From NCBI GenBank assembly GCA_032207245.1, contig CM063506.1:21442444-21506443 (forward strand): a stretch of 64,000 bases of DNA. The letters are read 5' to 3'. A program made the position numbers and the translations under genes. Shown here piece by piece: positions 1-11,704 of this stretch. The DNA is from Pardosa pseudoannulata. Its lineage: Eukaryota; Arthropoda; Arachnida; Araneae; Lycosidae. Within the stretch, counting starts at the first letter, position 1. Every line of letters starts with the position of its first letter. Below the pieces are notes generated by a model. It was not told the origin of the DNA and made no database searches. It was given only the letters and a program-made list of their open reading frames with translations.

Positions 1-1090
1 TTAGATTACAACTCAATTAATTCAAGCTGCAAATCTGACCTGACTGCTTGACAGTTTACTTTGAAAGGCATGGTAAAAACATCCTATTCTGTTTGAATGG
101 CACTGAAATCTTAAAATCTATGTTCAAAATGCAGTTTTTGAAGTCATCTTCATAATTCTTAAGCTTCTGTTCATTTACTGAGGATATTGAATTTAATCTC
201 GGGAAATGAGACAAGTCATTCTTAGATAGCTGCCCAACAAACACATTAAATTTTAGTTTAAAAGCTTTGAGATGGACCCAGATATCGTCGATAAATTGAT
301 TTTTCCCTTGAATCTTGACATTCAAGTGTTGCTTATATAACAAAGAAGATCTATGAAAAATGCAAAGTTCGAAAGTGATTCTGTATCTCCTAACATTTTA
401 CACTCCGCAGAACACTATTTCTCATGGAAGAACGACACAATGTCGTCTTTCGTCTTTCAGCTGCCAAACTCTCACGAAAACACCTCTTGCACTAAGCCAC
501 CTTACTTTCATGTAATACAGTACATCAGAGTATTCAGATTGCACGGACTGATGAAAATCTCGGAATTGCTTGTGAGCCCACGAGATCGAATAGTATTTAC
601 AAGTTTCACGACAGCATCAAGCACGGGTTTCATATTCAATGCATATTTACATATATAACACATATATAACACTTGATATATAACACAATTAGGAAAACTA
701 AATTGTTCCCGGGATAGTTTTGATTAAACAGTCCAAGAAATCCAGATTTTTTTCCCTTGTCATATTTGGTGTTTCATCAGTCTTAATATTACATAAATTT
801 GTGATAGATACTTTCACATTTAAAAGCCCTTCCTGAAATTTGCGAAAAATATCCCATCCCATTGTAGTTTCTTTTAAATTCTTGTCAACACCTCTTATAA
901 ATAATACTAATTAAGCAGTATCATTTATATCAGTGCTTTCATCCATAGCTAAAGAACACAATTTAAACTGGCTAATTTTTAACTGTAATTGTGATGTCAA
1001 ATTTTTATAGATGGCTTCGATTTTAGAAGTTACCGTTTTTCGAGATAAGCTTACAGTCTCAAAATTATTTCAGAAATATTTTCATAAAAT
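1..1090 (-). pseudogene. hAT-superfamily transposase relic (GTF2IRD2/ZBED-like), cut by window start
   Basis: Read on the minus strand, this stretch keeps the order of a hAT transposase of the type domesticated in GTF2IRD2 and ZBED/SCAND3 proteins, which cuts and pastes DNA through an RNase H-like fold. From about 1050 down to 690 the frame reads SLAMDESTDINDTA and then FIRGVDKN, the usual first-Asp region. Around 440-560 there is a match to the SEYSDVLYYMKVRWLS segment. From 343 to 56 an open stretch includes IQGKNQFIDDIWVHLKAF, the conserved helix region before the C-terminus. Several stop codons and frame changes separate the pieces, so it is dead. The C-terminal dimerisation domain would lie left of the window. 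Family assignment is from remembered motifs, not a search. Confidence 0.75.
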
Positions 1091-1811
1091 ATTTTCAGAA
1101 ATCTGGCCTAAAATGACAATTTGATTTAATCACAACTAACTCGTAATCAGTTAATCAACTAAATCACAATTAAACTAATTTGTGTACAGAAAATCAACAA
1201 AGTCCTGAATTATTTTTTTTTTTACAAGAGCATTGATTTTTTTTCTTTTCCCAGAAGCCATATATCGAAATTAGCACTGATATACTAGGAGTTTATTCGT
1301 AGCTAGACAAAAATGGCAAGTAAACATAACCGCCAACTACGAGATAACTCTTAGTTGGCGTCCTAGAAAAGAACGCAATCTACCAGTTATCTTGTAGTTG
1401 GCAGTGAATTATTTACTATTCTCAAGATCTTAAGGAGTATTTTTCTCTCAAAATTCAGCAGCATATCTTTTCCAGATTTATTTAATGGCCAACACTCGCT
1501 GCCATACAGAGCAATCGGTATAATTACATCATTATCATACTTCTTTAAAACCATTCTTTTAGTATTTCTATCATATTATAAATGCATTAATAACGAAATT
1601 TAATGTTATTAGTTGAAATATACAGAACATTAAAGTCCTTAATATTTTTTCATGAGCCTTATGTTCTCAGAATTTTATTTTAAAAACATCCAGCAGCATA
1701 AGTAGTGTAAAAATAATGTTACGTTGGCCTAGTGTTTGAGAAAGAAGAAATTAAAACTCATTAAAAACGCATGGACAAATATGTCATGATTAAATAATTT
1801 TAAACAATTAA
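1091..1811. other. no gene seen
   Basis: AT-rich sequence with no coding pattern. It holds one short imperfect hairpin (1332-1402) and no recognisable element. Confidence 0.5.
1332..1402. repeat. short inverted repeat
   Basis: GCCAACTACGAGATAAC at 1332-1348 is matched on the other strand by GTTATCTTGTAGTTGGC at 1386-1402 with one mismatch. A further TTAGTTGGCG lies between the arms. Could be the remains of a tiny fold-back element. Confidence 0.6.
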
Positions 1812-1977
1812 TGGTGCTACCATATTACGGTTGACATATGTCACTGGTGACTTCTGCGTCATAATGATGTCAGAGAGGGAAATTTATGGTACCAAATTCC
1901 CATCTCTGGCGATTTTTGACGTCATTATGACGCAGAAGTCACCAGTGACATATGTTGACTGTAAAATGGTAGCAGCC
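1812..1977. repeat. fold-back (palindromic) element
   Basis: About 165 bp that fold on themselves. The left arm runs from GGTGCTACCAT through GACATATGTCACTGGTGACT to GTCATAATGATGTCA. The right arm from about 1918 is its near-perfect reverse complement, ending ATGGTAGCAGCC. The loop is about 40 bp. It has no coding capacity. It resembles a palindromic MITE; a TAA trinucleotide lies at or near each border, too little to call the target duplication. Confidence 0.8.
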
Positions 1978-2019
1978 TAAATGCCTAAGGAATACAACTG
2001 GAATACAACTTATCATTTG

Positions 2020-2350
2020 TAGATATCGAGGACTCCTCTCAACTCGGCTTCGACCCTAAAAAAATGGCGTATCTTTTCCATTTTTTCGTGTCGCTCCAAA
2101 AAATATTTATTCCGCAAGCAGCGGATGCCAGCAGCGTTCACCCTCTTCTCTCCTCTGGTAGCAACCTTGTCCTCTAAAAATATTAGACTGCCTCGCGGAG
2201 AAAAACAGGGGTCCACTCAAGAATGGAAGGGTCAGAATCCCGCCAAACCAAAGGGTCCATCTATTGGTTGGGAGAAGTCTGAGGTTTCTTCTAGTTCAAA
2301 CCGGTCCGGTTCTGGTATGTCTTTGACAATGGCTCACGGGAAGAGGTAAA
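2020..2350. other. GC-richer block, unrecognised
   Basis: Less AT-rich than its surroundings, with short open frames on both strands (2013-2216 minus, 2125-2349 plus). No motif is recognised and there is no sign of splice or promoter structure. It may be a fragment of a mobile element or an exon; I cannot decide. Confidence 0.25.
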
Positions 2351-3599
2351 AAAAAAAGCTGAACCGAATGTAACTTATTGTTACAAGTAGTTCCTTCCCT
2401 TTTTTACTGAAATGATGTCATTCATACGTTGTATTCTTTACTTTAACAGTCATTTTTTAAAATCCCCGAGACAAATAAAGTACTAAAGACATTGAAAACA
2501 AAGTATTTAAAGGGACAAAATCTTGACAAAAATTGCTTTTTTTATACAACTCTAAATATTATATCTTCTCAGAATTTTGTCCCAATATACTAGATGTGCC
2601 AAAGACTATATTAACAAAAAATTGAAAAATTGGTAATATCGTTAAAACAAAGGTATTAAGTCCACTTTAATTATTTGCTATGAAAGAAAAAACTAAAACA
2701 AAGGATTATATTTTTATTTCAAAAACATTTTTTATCGTCTAACTTTATTTATCACTTTTATTAGGTTGTCATTAACTGTAACATTAAATTATAATATAGT
2801 AACTTTATTTAATCGTATAAAAGAAAAAATATCTTTGTTATTTAGAAGTTTAAACCCAGTAGCACATTGTGTCAGACTGCAGTGGGTTTATGGGAATTCT
2901 TTCCAGTACAGTTTTATTTATTCCCTTGTTTGTGCATTCCCTTTCTTTCCGCAAATTCTTTCATACAAGTCAATTTAATTCTATTCTTTGCAGCGTTTTA
3001 TCCCTTCTTCTCTTTTCTTTTTTTGTTCTTCAACTTATGTTTTTTAGTTCTCAGTCTCTCCTTATCTTAGAAAATATATTTTTAGCATCTGTTGACACTA
3101 AAGAACATTCTACTGATTTTAATGGCGGAAAATTTCTTAATACTATTTTTCTCACTTAAAATCTTTTAGACAATGATGTTTTCTTTTCCGTCTAAACAGT
3201 TTGGTTAACATCTATTTTAAGATACTATCCAGAAATATATATTTTTTTTAAGTTTAAAATAGCGCACATGATTTGCTTTTGACTCTGATGATTTGATTAA
3301 CGATTTTGACGATTTCTGTTAAATTGTGTGGCTGAATTCAATTGTTGTCGTACAATTTAATAGAAATTTTGTAACATACCACTTTAAGATAACGTTGAAT
3401 TAAAAATTCCAATAGGCGCTTTTTTTTATTTATATCAATGGATTGCATTAAATCTAGCTTTTACGTCTTCAACCCATTAATGCGTAACTTGTTTAATTTA
3501 GGGCAGTTTAAAAATGTATTTTATTTTTATTAATAACGCGGAGGCACTTGCCTGTTAAGCTTTCGCCCATACTATGTCACGGATTTTGTTGATAATTTT
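2351..3599. other. no gene seen
   Basis: AT-rich spacer. Overlapping open frames at 2766-3159 come from a T-rich, low-complexity stretch and lack any domain signature. Confidence 0.5.
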
Positions 3600-3762
3600 A
3601 TTATAAGAGAAGCATATTGCGGACAATTCTGCTCCCTAGGACGACACGAAGTGAGTCCTAGTAATTTAGAAGCAGGAACTAAGCCGAAGACCCCCAGATT
3701 TCGCCCGACATCTGCAAAGGTATAGTTTGGTACTTGGAAGACACCAAGACCACCAACCTATT
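3600..3762 (+). repeat. interspersed repeat fragment (same family as 54680-54945)
   Basis: Aligns to 54780-54945: both share GTAATTTAGA, GACCCCCAG, TCTGGCA/TCTGCAA-type text and end in ACCATCAACCTATTTTA or a close variant. The copy here is interrupted at its TTTTAA by the TTAA-flanked element that follows. Family unknown. Confidence 0.6.
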
Positions 3763-3810
3763 TTAACACTAGATTTACGGACCGAGCCAATTTGACTCAT
3801 TAAAAATTTG

Positions 3811-3814
<4 letters not shown>

Positions 3815-3864
<50 letters not shown>
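3815..3864. repeat. (TA)n microsatellite
   Basis: Pure TA run inside the piggyBac-like relic. It is the left half of an array split by the repeat at 3865-4288. Confidence 0.95.
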
Positions 3865-3867
<3 letters not shown>

Positions 3868-4284
3868 AGGAAAATTCTCAGGGGTTTTCAAAACTTAAAT
3901 CAAGGGTAAAAATTCCCGCGTCTTTTTACATCCCCCTTTTTAACCCCTAACCTAAATTCACCACTGGGGCTACAGGTTATGCCCTCAGAGAAGGGGCCTG
4001 GCCAATTATAAACCTACATGGCCCTAGCGGACAATTTAGGAAATTTCCAAATAAAAAGGAGATACACGCTAGCGGAGACAGATTTTTCTAGAGATATTTT
4101 CCCACAGATGTTGACCCAGGTGTTATTTGTCTTGTACATAGAACTTCATGCTAGCTGACCATTCAGTTTGTCCCTATGATGAAGTGGGAACCCGTCCTTC
4201 AAAGTTATCCTAATAAAGGTCTTTAGTTGAAACGGTATCATTTTTATGGCCATGCCTGCAACTCCCCATCGAGAAGTCAGTCTC

Positions 4285-4288
<4 letters not shown>
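3865..4288 (+). repeat. repeat inserted in a TA array
   Basis: Begins TAAGGAAAATTCTC directly after the TA run and ends CAGTCTCATTACA directly before a CA/TA run. A second copy in the opposite orientation at 34268-34712 is also bounded by TA arrays on both sides. No coding capacity is seen. Class unknown; could be a SINE-like or MITE-like element that prefers (TA)n targets. Confidence 0.7.

Positions 4289-4371
<83 letters not shown>
4289..4371. repeat. (CA)n-(TA)n microsatellite
   Basis: CA run to 4342 followed by a TA run to 4371. Confidence 0.95.
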
Positions 4372-4374
<3 letters not shown>

Positions 4375-4540
4375 TTTAATATCCATTTTCAAAAACATAC
4401 GTTGGTTTTAAGTTAAGTAATAAAATATATGTAAACTTTCATTCCTCTTCCCCGCAGACCCCTTCATTTCGCATTATCAAATGTGGTATACCTATTTTCA
4501 CAGTTGTGAGCCAATTTGACTCATAAAATGTATACGAAAA

Positions 4541-4724
4541 TCCCCTATATAATAATAGCCTAAGTTGTCTGTCCTCGAATTTTTGAAGCGGTTGTACCTG
4601 GAATGGATACAGGCATCCATATTGGATTTTTCATGAGTTAGGGTTAGCAAAATTGAAAGCGAATTCGAAATCCAACCCATCCCCCCTTTTCGAGCGTTTA
4701 ATGTTATTGTTTCAAGCCTTATCC
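4541..4724 (+). mobile_element. Helitron 5' fragment
   Basis: Starts TCCCCTATATAATAATAGCC after an A, identical to the 5' end of the Helitron at 25568-26508. Continues through the family motif GACCTGGAATGGATA-type text (here GTACCTGGAATGG) and TTTTCGAGCGTTTAATG, then the match stops. Confidence 0.75.
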
Positions 4725-5150
4725 TTCCTCTTATTCTATACGAAATTCATTCTTGATAGGATGGAAAAGGCGGAGAGTAATATTTAAATTTCTGGACTGT
4801 TTCTACTTGAACCTTCATATACTCTAACCCGCAACGTGTAGGTGTTGTACGTTTGGTAGGATGTCCGCCCACTTGATCGTCGTACTTCTCGGGTTGACAG
4901 TTTTATCCCCGATGCATCCAATTCTTTTTAATGTCTAATAAATTTAATATTTTCTGCTTTTTCTTTTAAATTCTTATTCCGAAAGTTGTTTTATTATTTT
5001 AAATTTTTTTTTATTATTTTAAATTTTTTTTTACTATTTTTTCAACTTTTTATAATTTTTATTATTTTTATTTTATTAAATTCACGTATTGCTTTACGGA
5101 TGTCCCTGCCCACATAAACATTTCATGTTGTGTATCCTTAAACTTTCTTC
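4725..5150 (+). mobile_element. 5'-truncated LINE 3' end
   Basis: The last 65 bp (from ACGGATGTCCCTGCC to TTAAACTTTCTTC) match the 3' end of the LINE at 28257-33110 (ACGGATGTCCCTGGCC to CTAAACTTTCTACTC). LINE families share short conserved 3' ends used by their reverse transcriptase. Upstream sequence is different, so this is a related but distinct family or an old copy. Its 5' border is uncertain. Confidence 0.55.
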
Positions 5151-5804
5151 TCGTAATGTAACAATAGCCTAAGTTATCTGTCCGTCTGTCCTCGAAGTTA
5201 TGAAGCCGTTGGACCTGGAATGGATAGAGCATCCATATTGGGTTTTTGACGAGTTAGGGTTTGCAAAATTTAAAGCGAGTAAAGTTAATCTTTTCCTAAA
5301 CTATAGATCCGATTCTGAAGTAAATTGGTATGAATAAGCTTCGTATCACAGCGAAAATACTATCCTCTTTAAAACGTTCGAAATCCACGGCTTCCCCTTT
5401 TCGAGCGTTTAATGCCATTATATCAAGCCCCATTTTAAGAGCAAGCTATTAAATTGATCAATTTATCACATAATAAATAGGCAAAAATAACATTTTTTTC
5501 TAGCCTTATGACTTCATTCCTTTAACCATCTCATTTAATCATTTCTTATTTTAAACTATTTAAATATTTTCTGCATTATTTCCATACGTTTTATCACTAA
5601 ACTTAGATATTACATAAATAATTTTCTTTTTTGACTTAAATAATAGATTAAGTACATATGTGATAATTTTAATCGATTATTTTTGTTGAAAGGTAATTCT
5701 CAGCCAAAAAAAAAAACCATTTTTTACCTGCCTCATAGGGTTCTTTACAAATCTGGAAAATTAATAATTTTACTGATACCGTCATATGACGGGCTATATG
5801 CTAG
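5151..5804 (+). mobile_element. non-autonomous Helitron
   Basis: Starts with a degenerate version of the family 5' end (TCGTAATGTAACAATAGCC). It ends with the 3' hairpin CCGTCATATGACGG (5779-5792), then an 11-nt tail ending CTAG (5801-5804), followed by T. No RepHel coding capacity. Helitrons insert between A and T and end in CTRR after a hairpin, which fits. Confidence 0.75.
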
Positions 5805-5915
5805 TAAATAAATATAGTAATAAATATAGTATAAAGTAAATATAAAGTATAAAGTATATAAAGTATAACATAAAGTAAATATAAAGTATAGTATAAAGTA
5901 AATAAAGAGAAGAAG
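5805..5915. repeat. AT-rich short tandem repeat
   Basis: Degenerate repeats of a TATAAAGTAAA-like unit. The equivalent positions of the relative at about 61595-61700 carry the same kind of tract, so it predates the split of the two copies. Confidence 0.7.
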
Positions 5916-6105
5916 TCGAGAACACTTCGATTCTAATGACAGAAATTCATGCTACTGACGCACGGAAGAATTGTCAAGTTCAACAATCATGCAAAAGAAA
6001 CAGATGTAGAAACCATTGTGCTAAATGAAATAGAAATGTTTGCGGAAAATGTGTTTCAAAAACAGATTTTATATGTAAAAATGTTTTCCATGAATTTTTT
6101 GATAA
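5907..6105 (+). pseudogene. piggyBac-type Cys-rich C-terminal domain, broken copy
   Basis: In one frame this encodes KNCQVQQSCKRNRCRNHCAK, a stop, then NRNVCGKCVSKTDFICK before a frame shift. Such C-terminal Cys-rich zinc-binding domains occur in piggyBac transposases and bind the element ends or chromatin. Compared with the intact relative at 61401-61599, a Cys codon has become TGA and one A is missing from an A run near 6080. Only the domain is left; the catalytic part is absent. Confidence 0.7.
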
Positions 6106-6232
6106 TAAACATTTTATTTAAATTAATTTGGAACTATTATCTTTGCAAAAACCTCAATTTTCTGGTATGAGTCAAATTGTCCCACTTCAGTAAAAATAGG
6201 TATATGATCAACATCCGTAAATCTAGTGTTAA

Positions 6233-7804
6233 CCAATCGGCGATTATGTACACGGCTGATCTTTGACTGGATCGAGTCTGAATCTGCAACTTTCTGGTAA
6301 CGAGATCGCTGCCATTGCCTACTGAGTTACTGCAGTTTAAAACTAGTTTATAGAATTTCGATGTTTTTCTGGAGCAACTTTTTCTGTTTAATGAAGATGA
6401 TTACTTCTCTAAACAATCTCCATATGTTTAAGTCCCTGATATTATTTATGATTTTGCCACTAGAGTTTTGGTTTTTTTGGGTAAATTCCCACACGAATTT
6501 ACCTTTTTAGCAGGCACATCGACTGAAATCTTAACGATTTATACATGACAGAAAGGTAGCAAGTACTGTGCGTACACAGAACGTTTTACAGAAGGGTTTA
6601 TACTCATTCGCTTGGGCTAACAGGACCTGTGGAATAGAATTTCTGTTCTATTGGGTATGGAAACATATGCGTGAAAAAAAAGAAATGGAGAAGGAAAGAT
6701 TTTATGATTAATTTTAAAGCCTAATTAAGTTAAAGAATAAAAGAATCATGAAATATATTCACCAGCTAACACAAGATTACAATAAAATATGGTATTATAT
6801 GACGTACACAATTCAAGTACAAGTATACGATACCTACACTAAATACTAATGAAAAATATTTTTGTTTGTGGAGAGCCTATTTTCTTAATTATTAAAATTA
6901 TTTTAGTTATTGCTTACACAGGATAGCAAATAAATCTCTTGTATCGAAAATTTTTCTTTTTATAAATTCTATCCTTTCAATAAAAAAAAAACGGACTGCA
7001 ATTTTTAAAGTTCATTAAATTTTATATTTTTTTATTTTGTGCAGGCCAATATAACTTAGATTTTACATATTAAAGTATATAAGGCAGCACTAACTGTATT
7101 TTAGTTTGAGTTTGAAATATTGTTTGAAATACTAAGTCTTGATTTTGGGTTATCAGGGCTTAAAGTATTTTTTCCCTTTATATTTTTTACTAGTGAACTC
7201 GTGTTAAAAAGTTAGAGATACTTTCCAATTAAATCCTTAATAATAATTTTGTTCTGTGATCTTAGAAATAATTCTCCAAGATTTGAACATTACATTCTTG
7301 CAAAAAATGCGGTAGAATTTTTTTTCCTTAAGAATGTTATGACTATTCACGAGTCAAAAAAGAACAGAAATTACAATCTTCAGAAAATTAAAACAAAAAA
7401 TCTTTTCAATTAGGAAAGAACTATTTTCAAAAAATAACTTATCAATTTTCAGTTTCGTCAGTTAGATATATTAAGATATCTAGTAGTCATTAAAACATAT
7501 AAAATGTTCATTATAAAAAAAATATAAAGAGTTATTTTTAACTTCTATATTAGAATATAAAATTAAGGGATAGTCTTGCATACAAAATATCAGTAAACAT
7601 TTTACAATTACAATACAAATTCTTATATGTCATATACACTTATACATGTGAATCCAAGTATTTTTTTTCTTGATCAAAACTATAATTTTCGCAATAACCC
7701 ATGAGGTTTTAAAATCTAATGAATAAATGTTTTAAATTTTTCGTATTTGAATATATGCTAGTTATCTATGAAAGGAATTACCGCAATATCAGAAAAGAAA
7801 AGGC
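6233..7804. other. no gene seen
   Basis: Very AT-rich spacer without coding pattern or recognisable repeat. Confidence 0.5.
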
Positions 7805-8390
7805 ACGGTGTTTATGTGTGTTTTAAATATAACGTAAACGTGTTTGTCTTACATTTTCTGCGGTTGCGGAGTTTCTATCGTTAGAGTGCTTACATATGGA
7901 CTGTCTAGAGATAAGGTTTTATTTAAATTTAACAGATTTAAAGTTTATCCTACCATACATACATTCTATAATATATTATTAATTCTTATACATAATTGCA
8001 TTACATTTTCTACATTAAATTTTCATTACATTTTCTATACGTAATTTCTATACATATATTCTATATTCTACCATACATTCTATCATACATACCTCATCAA
8101 ACGAATAAATGAAATTATGTGAAAAAGAATTTCAATATGCTTGTTACTTACAACATAAGGTGCCTCAAACACGACGATGTTTACGTGTTTAAAACTTTCG
8201 ATGGGTGCGGCGTTTCTGCCGTCACAGCACTTACGTATGGACTATCTTGAAATAATATCTTATTTAAATTTAACAGATTTATACCTGATAACAGATTTAT
8301 ACACTGATAATCATAAATACCTGATTAAACGAATAAATGAATAAAGGAAAATTTTTAATATGAAAAAGAATCTCAATATTGCCATGTGAT
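7805..8390 (+). repeat. local tandem duplication (two diverged units)
   Basis: The block with TGCGG, GTTTCTATCGTTAGAGTGCTTA, TATGGACTGTCTAGA and ATTTAAATTTAACAGATTTA at 7810-7943 recurs at 8175-8282 with substitutions. The following CATCAAACGAATAAATGAA at 8095 recurs as GATTAAACGAATAAATGAA near 8323. No coding function is evident. Confidence 0.7.
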
Positions 8391-9216
8391 AGGGATTCTA
8401 CCAACAAATTGTTTTAAATGAAGTGTTGTAAGGCAGCGGAAATCAACAAAACCGTCTTTTAAAGCTCAGTGTGTACAGGACTTTAATTTTTGGGTGTGTT
8501 GAAGATCAACAACACGGTGGCACAAAGGGTTAAAAAGAATCTACATTACCCCTCCCCTTCGATATGCGGAAGTAGAAAGAAAAAAAATCCCTTTGAGTGG
8601 AACAAGAAATTTTTCTTCACTTCCCTATTAATCACAGCAGAAGAGACGAAATTTTCACCCACTTCCCCCTTCTGCTAGAATCAACAAAAAGTGTTTTATT
8701 GGGTGAAATGTTCCGCATAAGTCAACAACAAATCCCAGCAAATGGAAAGATGAAGACGAAAGTGACGCATGCCAAAAGACCGCCAGATGGATGGCCCGGT
8801 TTCTTTCAATTCCTCACATGTCAAATCATTCTAAAAAAATGTGAGTTTAAAAAAATTTATGAATTAAACCCTTTATTTTCCTTTTTGTTATACATTCACA
8901 TTATATGCAGTCAATCAAAATAGGGTTCATCGTTGAATTTATTTTTATTTTTTTAAATTAGAAAGGGTAATTTTTGCTGGAAAATTGCACTTAATGCATG
9001 GTTACTGTAACAGAAAGTGTTTCTTAAAAATGAAATATTTTGTTTTCAGACTTTTAAATCATTCTAGACGGTTTCAAATGTAGAGAAAATAGAGCGTTTT
9101 CATTATAAATGGTTTAAAATCGCTTCTATAATTAAAGCTTTGGTTCGGTTTAGAACTTAACTGTTTGCATTTGTTGTTTGTAGACCTTGACCTACTGTCA
9201 AAAGAGGATTTCGAAC
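8391..9216 (+). other. unrecognised block, possible exon or element fragment
   Basis: Contains an open frame at 8597-8923 (108 codons) in a slightly GC-richer stretch (8520-8830). The product has no domain, signal peptide or repeat that I recognise, and no related copy is in the window. The rest is AT-rich spacer. Confidence 0.2.
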
Positions 9217-9690
9217 AGCTACGTGTGGTGAGGCGATTTAGATCAGTAATATAATTGATAATTAATATAACTGATATAATTAATATAATTCATTAATTAA
9301 TACAATTGATATAAATAGAACGTGAAGTGAAATGCTTGGGATCTAAATTTAACCTCATCACACATTTTGTAAAGGAGAGATACCCATAAAAATTAATTGA
9401 AAGGGATTTTTTTGTCTTGTGCGGGATTCTCGGTCGGGGTTCTGATCCCAGACCCAGATTAGAATCACGTCTCCATACATGAAACTAAATAAGAATATAC
9501 CTTTGTAGAGTTATTTATGAGTCCCTAAAGGACAGTGCCCAATTTGAAGAGATAAGGTTTTCTCCATGTTTGCGGTTTCAAGGCAGGGAAAAAGAGACCA
9601 ATAGACATATAAAACTCTGCTGATTGGACGAAGAGATGTAAGAAAGGACATAGATGAAAATAATATAAAATAAAGAAAAGTCAAGAAGGG
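9217..9690 (+). repeat. interspersed repeat (family shared with 56905-57312)
   Basis: Shares with the second copy the blocks GAGGCGATTTAGATCAGTAA, GGGATCTAAAT, TCTGATCCCAG/TTTGATCCCAG, GAGTCCCTAAAGGACAGTGC and GACCAAT, through to a run of AAAATAA-type text. Gaps distinguish the copies. It may be an LTR, but neither border shows a target duplication. Confidence 0.65.
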
Positions 9691-10289
9691 GTGAACATGC
9701 GTTCTATTTAAATTGTTTCCATTTAAGTCCCTAAAAATGTCCTTTATGGATTGCTGTACGTTTCTACTTTTAAATCGAAATTTTTTTAAGCATCAATGTA
9801 AAAAATTGAATGGACTGCGGAGGACCAAAATCTATCTGATTAATTTACGAGAAGACTTGGCAATTACGATACAATATGATAAGTAAACAAAAGTTTATTA
9901 GACTGACATACATAAGAAAATAAAATTCTAATTTTTGTTTATTAATGTCTGCTGTTTTACACTCATTATTGGATTAAGAAAATTGTGTAACGAAAATCTG
10001 TATCGGAAGTCAGTGTCACCTGACCTGTAATACGTGTTAACAGTGCTTTCAAGAATGTCTCCAAATTTTGTGTTAAAGAAATAAATGTAAAGTAACCTAT
10101 TTGCATAGGCAAATTTGAGGTAATTTTTTAATTAACTTTGTTAAAAATGACACAGTCGAAAAAGTTTAAACCTTTAAAGAACCCATATTTATATAGAAAA
10201 AGTTTTAAATTTTTCTATACACAGTATGATAAAAAAACTTTTGGAAGAATGCAAGGAAATTTTGCTTCCCGTCGAATTCAAAACATCGA

Positions 10290-10290
<1 letters not shown>
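9691..10290. other. no gene seen
   Basis: AT-rich spacer leading into a TA array. Confidence 0.5.
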
Positions 10291-10367
<77 letters not shown>

Positions 10368-10397
10368 ATATGTATATAACTATATGTATATATATAA

Positions 10398-10490
<93 letters not shown>

Positions 10491-10491
10491 T
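10291..10491. repeat. (TA)n microsatellite with interruptions
   Basis: About 200 bp of TA with a few TATG and ATTA interruptions near 10330 and 10365-10400. Confidence 0.95.
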
Positions 10492-11704
10492 ATGTTAATT
10501 AATCAAATTTTAATCCTACATCGTAATTAAAAAAAGAGAGCCTCAATCCAAACAGAGCAATTAATTTCTTTTCCCAGAAATAAAATCAGTTACTTGCACT
10601 TTTTCGCCTTTTTCAGTACTGTTTACATGAGATCTCAGTGATTCACTCGAACAGTAATTTCTGCCAGGATCACTTTTACCGTCCAATAGTTTATAGTAAC
10701 CCAAAATACTGATCACTTGTTCTCCCGCTCTGAGAAGGACAAAGTCTGCGTTACTTTTGTGGCAGATTTAGTGCTGTAAAACGTGCTGCTCCACCGTCCG
10801 AGATTTTGTGTCTTACTGAATAAAATAGAATTTTAACCGATTTGGTTAGAATTCTTTGATTTGAGTTTTAGTGAGAAGTTAAGGAAGGCCTACGCCTGCA
10901 ATTTAATTTGCAGACGTAGTCCTTACAAACCAAATAAAGCTGGTTCTTTAGTGATTTATGTGTCTAAACATAAAACGCTGTAACGGCCCCTATATAAGTT
11001 AAGTACGGAGCTTTCGTTCGAACGTCGACTTTGTCATATGACCAGAGTCGGTTGGGAGAGTGAAGGCGATGTGCTGATGGATAATTGTGCTTTAAAAATG
11101 TTTTTTCTTTCATTCCCTTTGTGGGAAGACAAACTGATGACCAAGCATTCTTGGGAAATAAACACAGGCGGTTCCGCGTAAGATTGACCGCCTTACCGGG
11201 ATATATGCTTCGTACTTCAGGTCTCTTGGTCTTGAAAACGGAGATTTGCACCGTAGGCCATGGTCCGTAGATTGTAGCTCCGGAAGTTTAACAGAAATTG
11301 AGAAATAAAATTATTCATCCGACTTGAAAATTATGCAATATATATAACATGCCATTTCGGTTTTAAAGCCGAGGGTTTGAATACCTGTACTGATATGGAT
11401 GTTTGTAACTATTTCTTTCCTGGTAAAATGTTGAACTCAGTGATCAGAACAGTAAGTGTTAAATATACAATGCTTTTAAGTTTAACTTTTGATAATAAAT
11501 TCAACAATTAGTCAGAAACATGGTTTTATTTAAAAAAATTATTAATACAAAATTCTCTCAAAGACTTCTACGATAATGGCCCATGGAATTTTTCTGATAC
11601 GAAGGAGCCTTAATTTAAGTTATGAATGCTGAAAAAATATATTGTTAAATATTAATTTAGTAGTTTAAAGGTTTGGTATTTAGTCTCTCACTCGTTACGT
11701 GAGT
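10492..11704. other. no gene seen; short hairpin
   Basis: Mixed-composition spacer. AAGGCCTACGCCTGCAA (10885-10901) faces TTGCAGACGTAGTCCTT (10908-10924) across a 6-nt loop, an imperfect hairpin. The block 10970-11280 is GC-richer and open on both strands but unrecognised. Confidence 0.45.

Larger units (their letters stand above)
3763..6232 (+). mobile_element. piggyBac-like element relic with nested insertions
   Basis: Flanked by TTAA at 3763-3766 and 6229-6232, with terminal inverted repeats CACTAGATTTACGG. TTAA targeting is the hallmark of the piggyBac superfamily. Inside, near the right end, is the remnant of a Cys-rich C-terminal domain (5907-6105). A related copy in opposite orientation (61272-62111) lacks three blocks present here: the repeat at 3865-4288, and the Helitron/LINE block 4541-5804. 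These are therefore later insertions. The transposase body is missing, so the element depended on others to move. Confidence 0.8.

Noticed and set aside
353..658. Plus-strand 101-codon frame
   Set aside because: Antisense shadow of the hAT transposase relic read on the minus strand.
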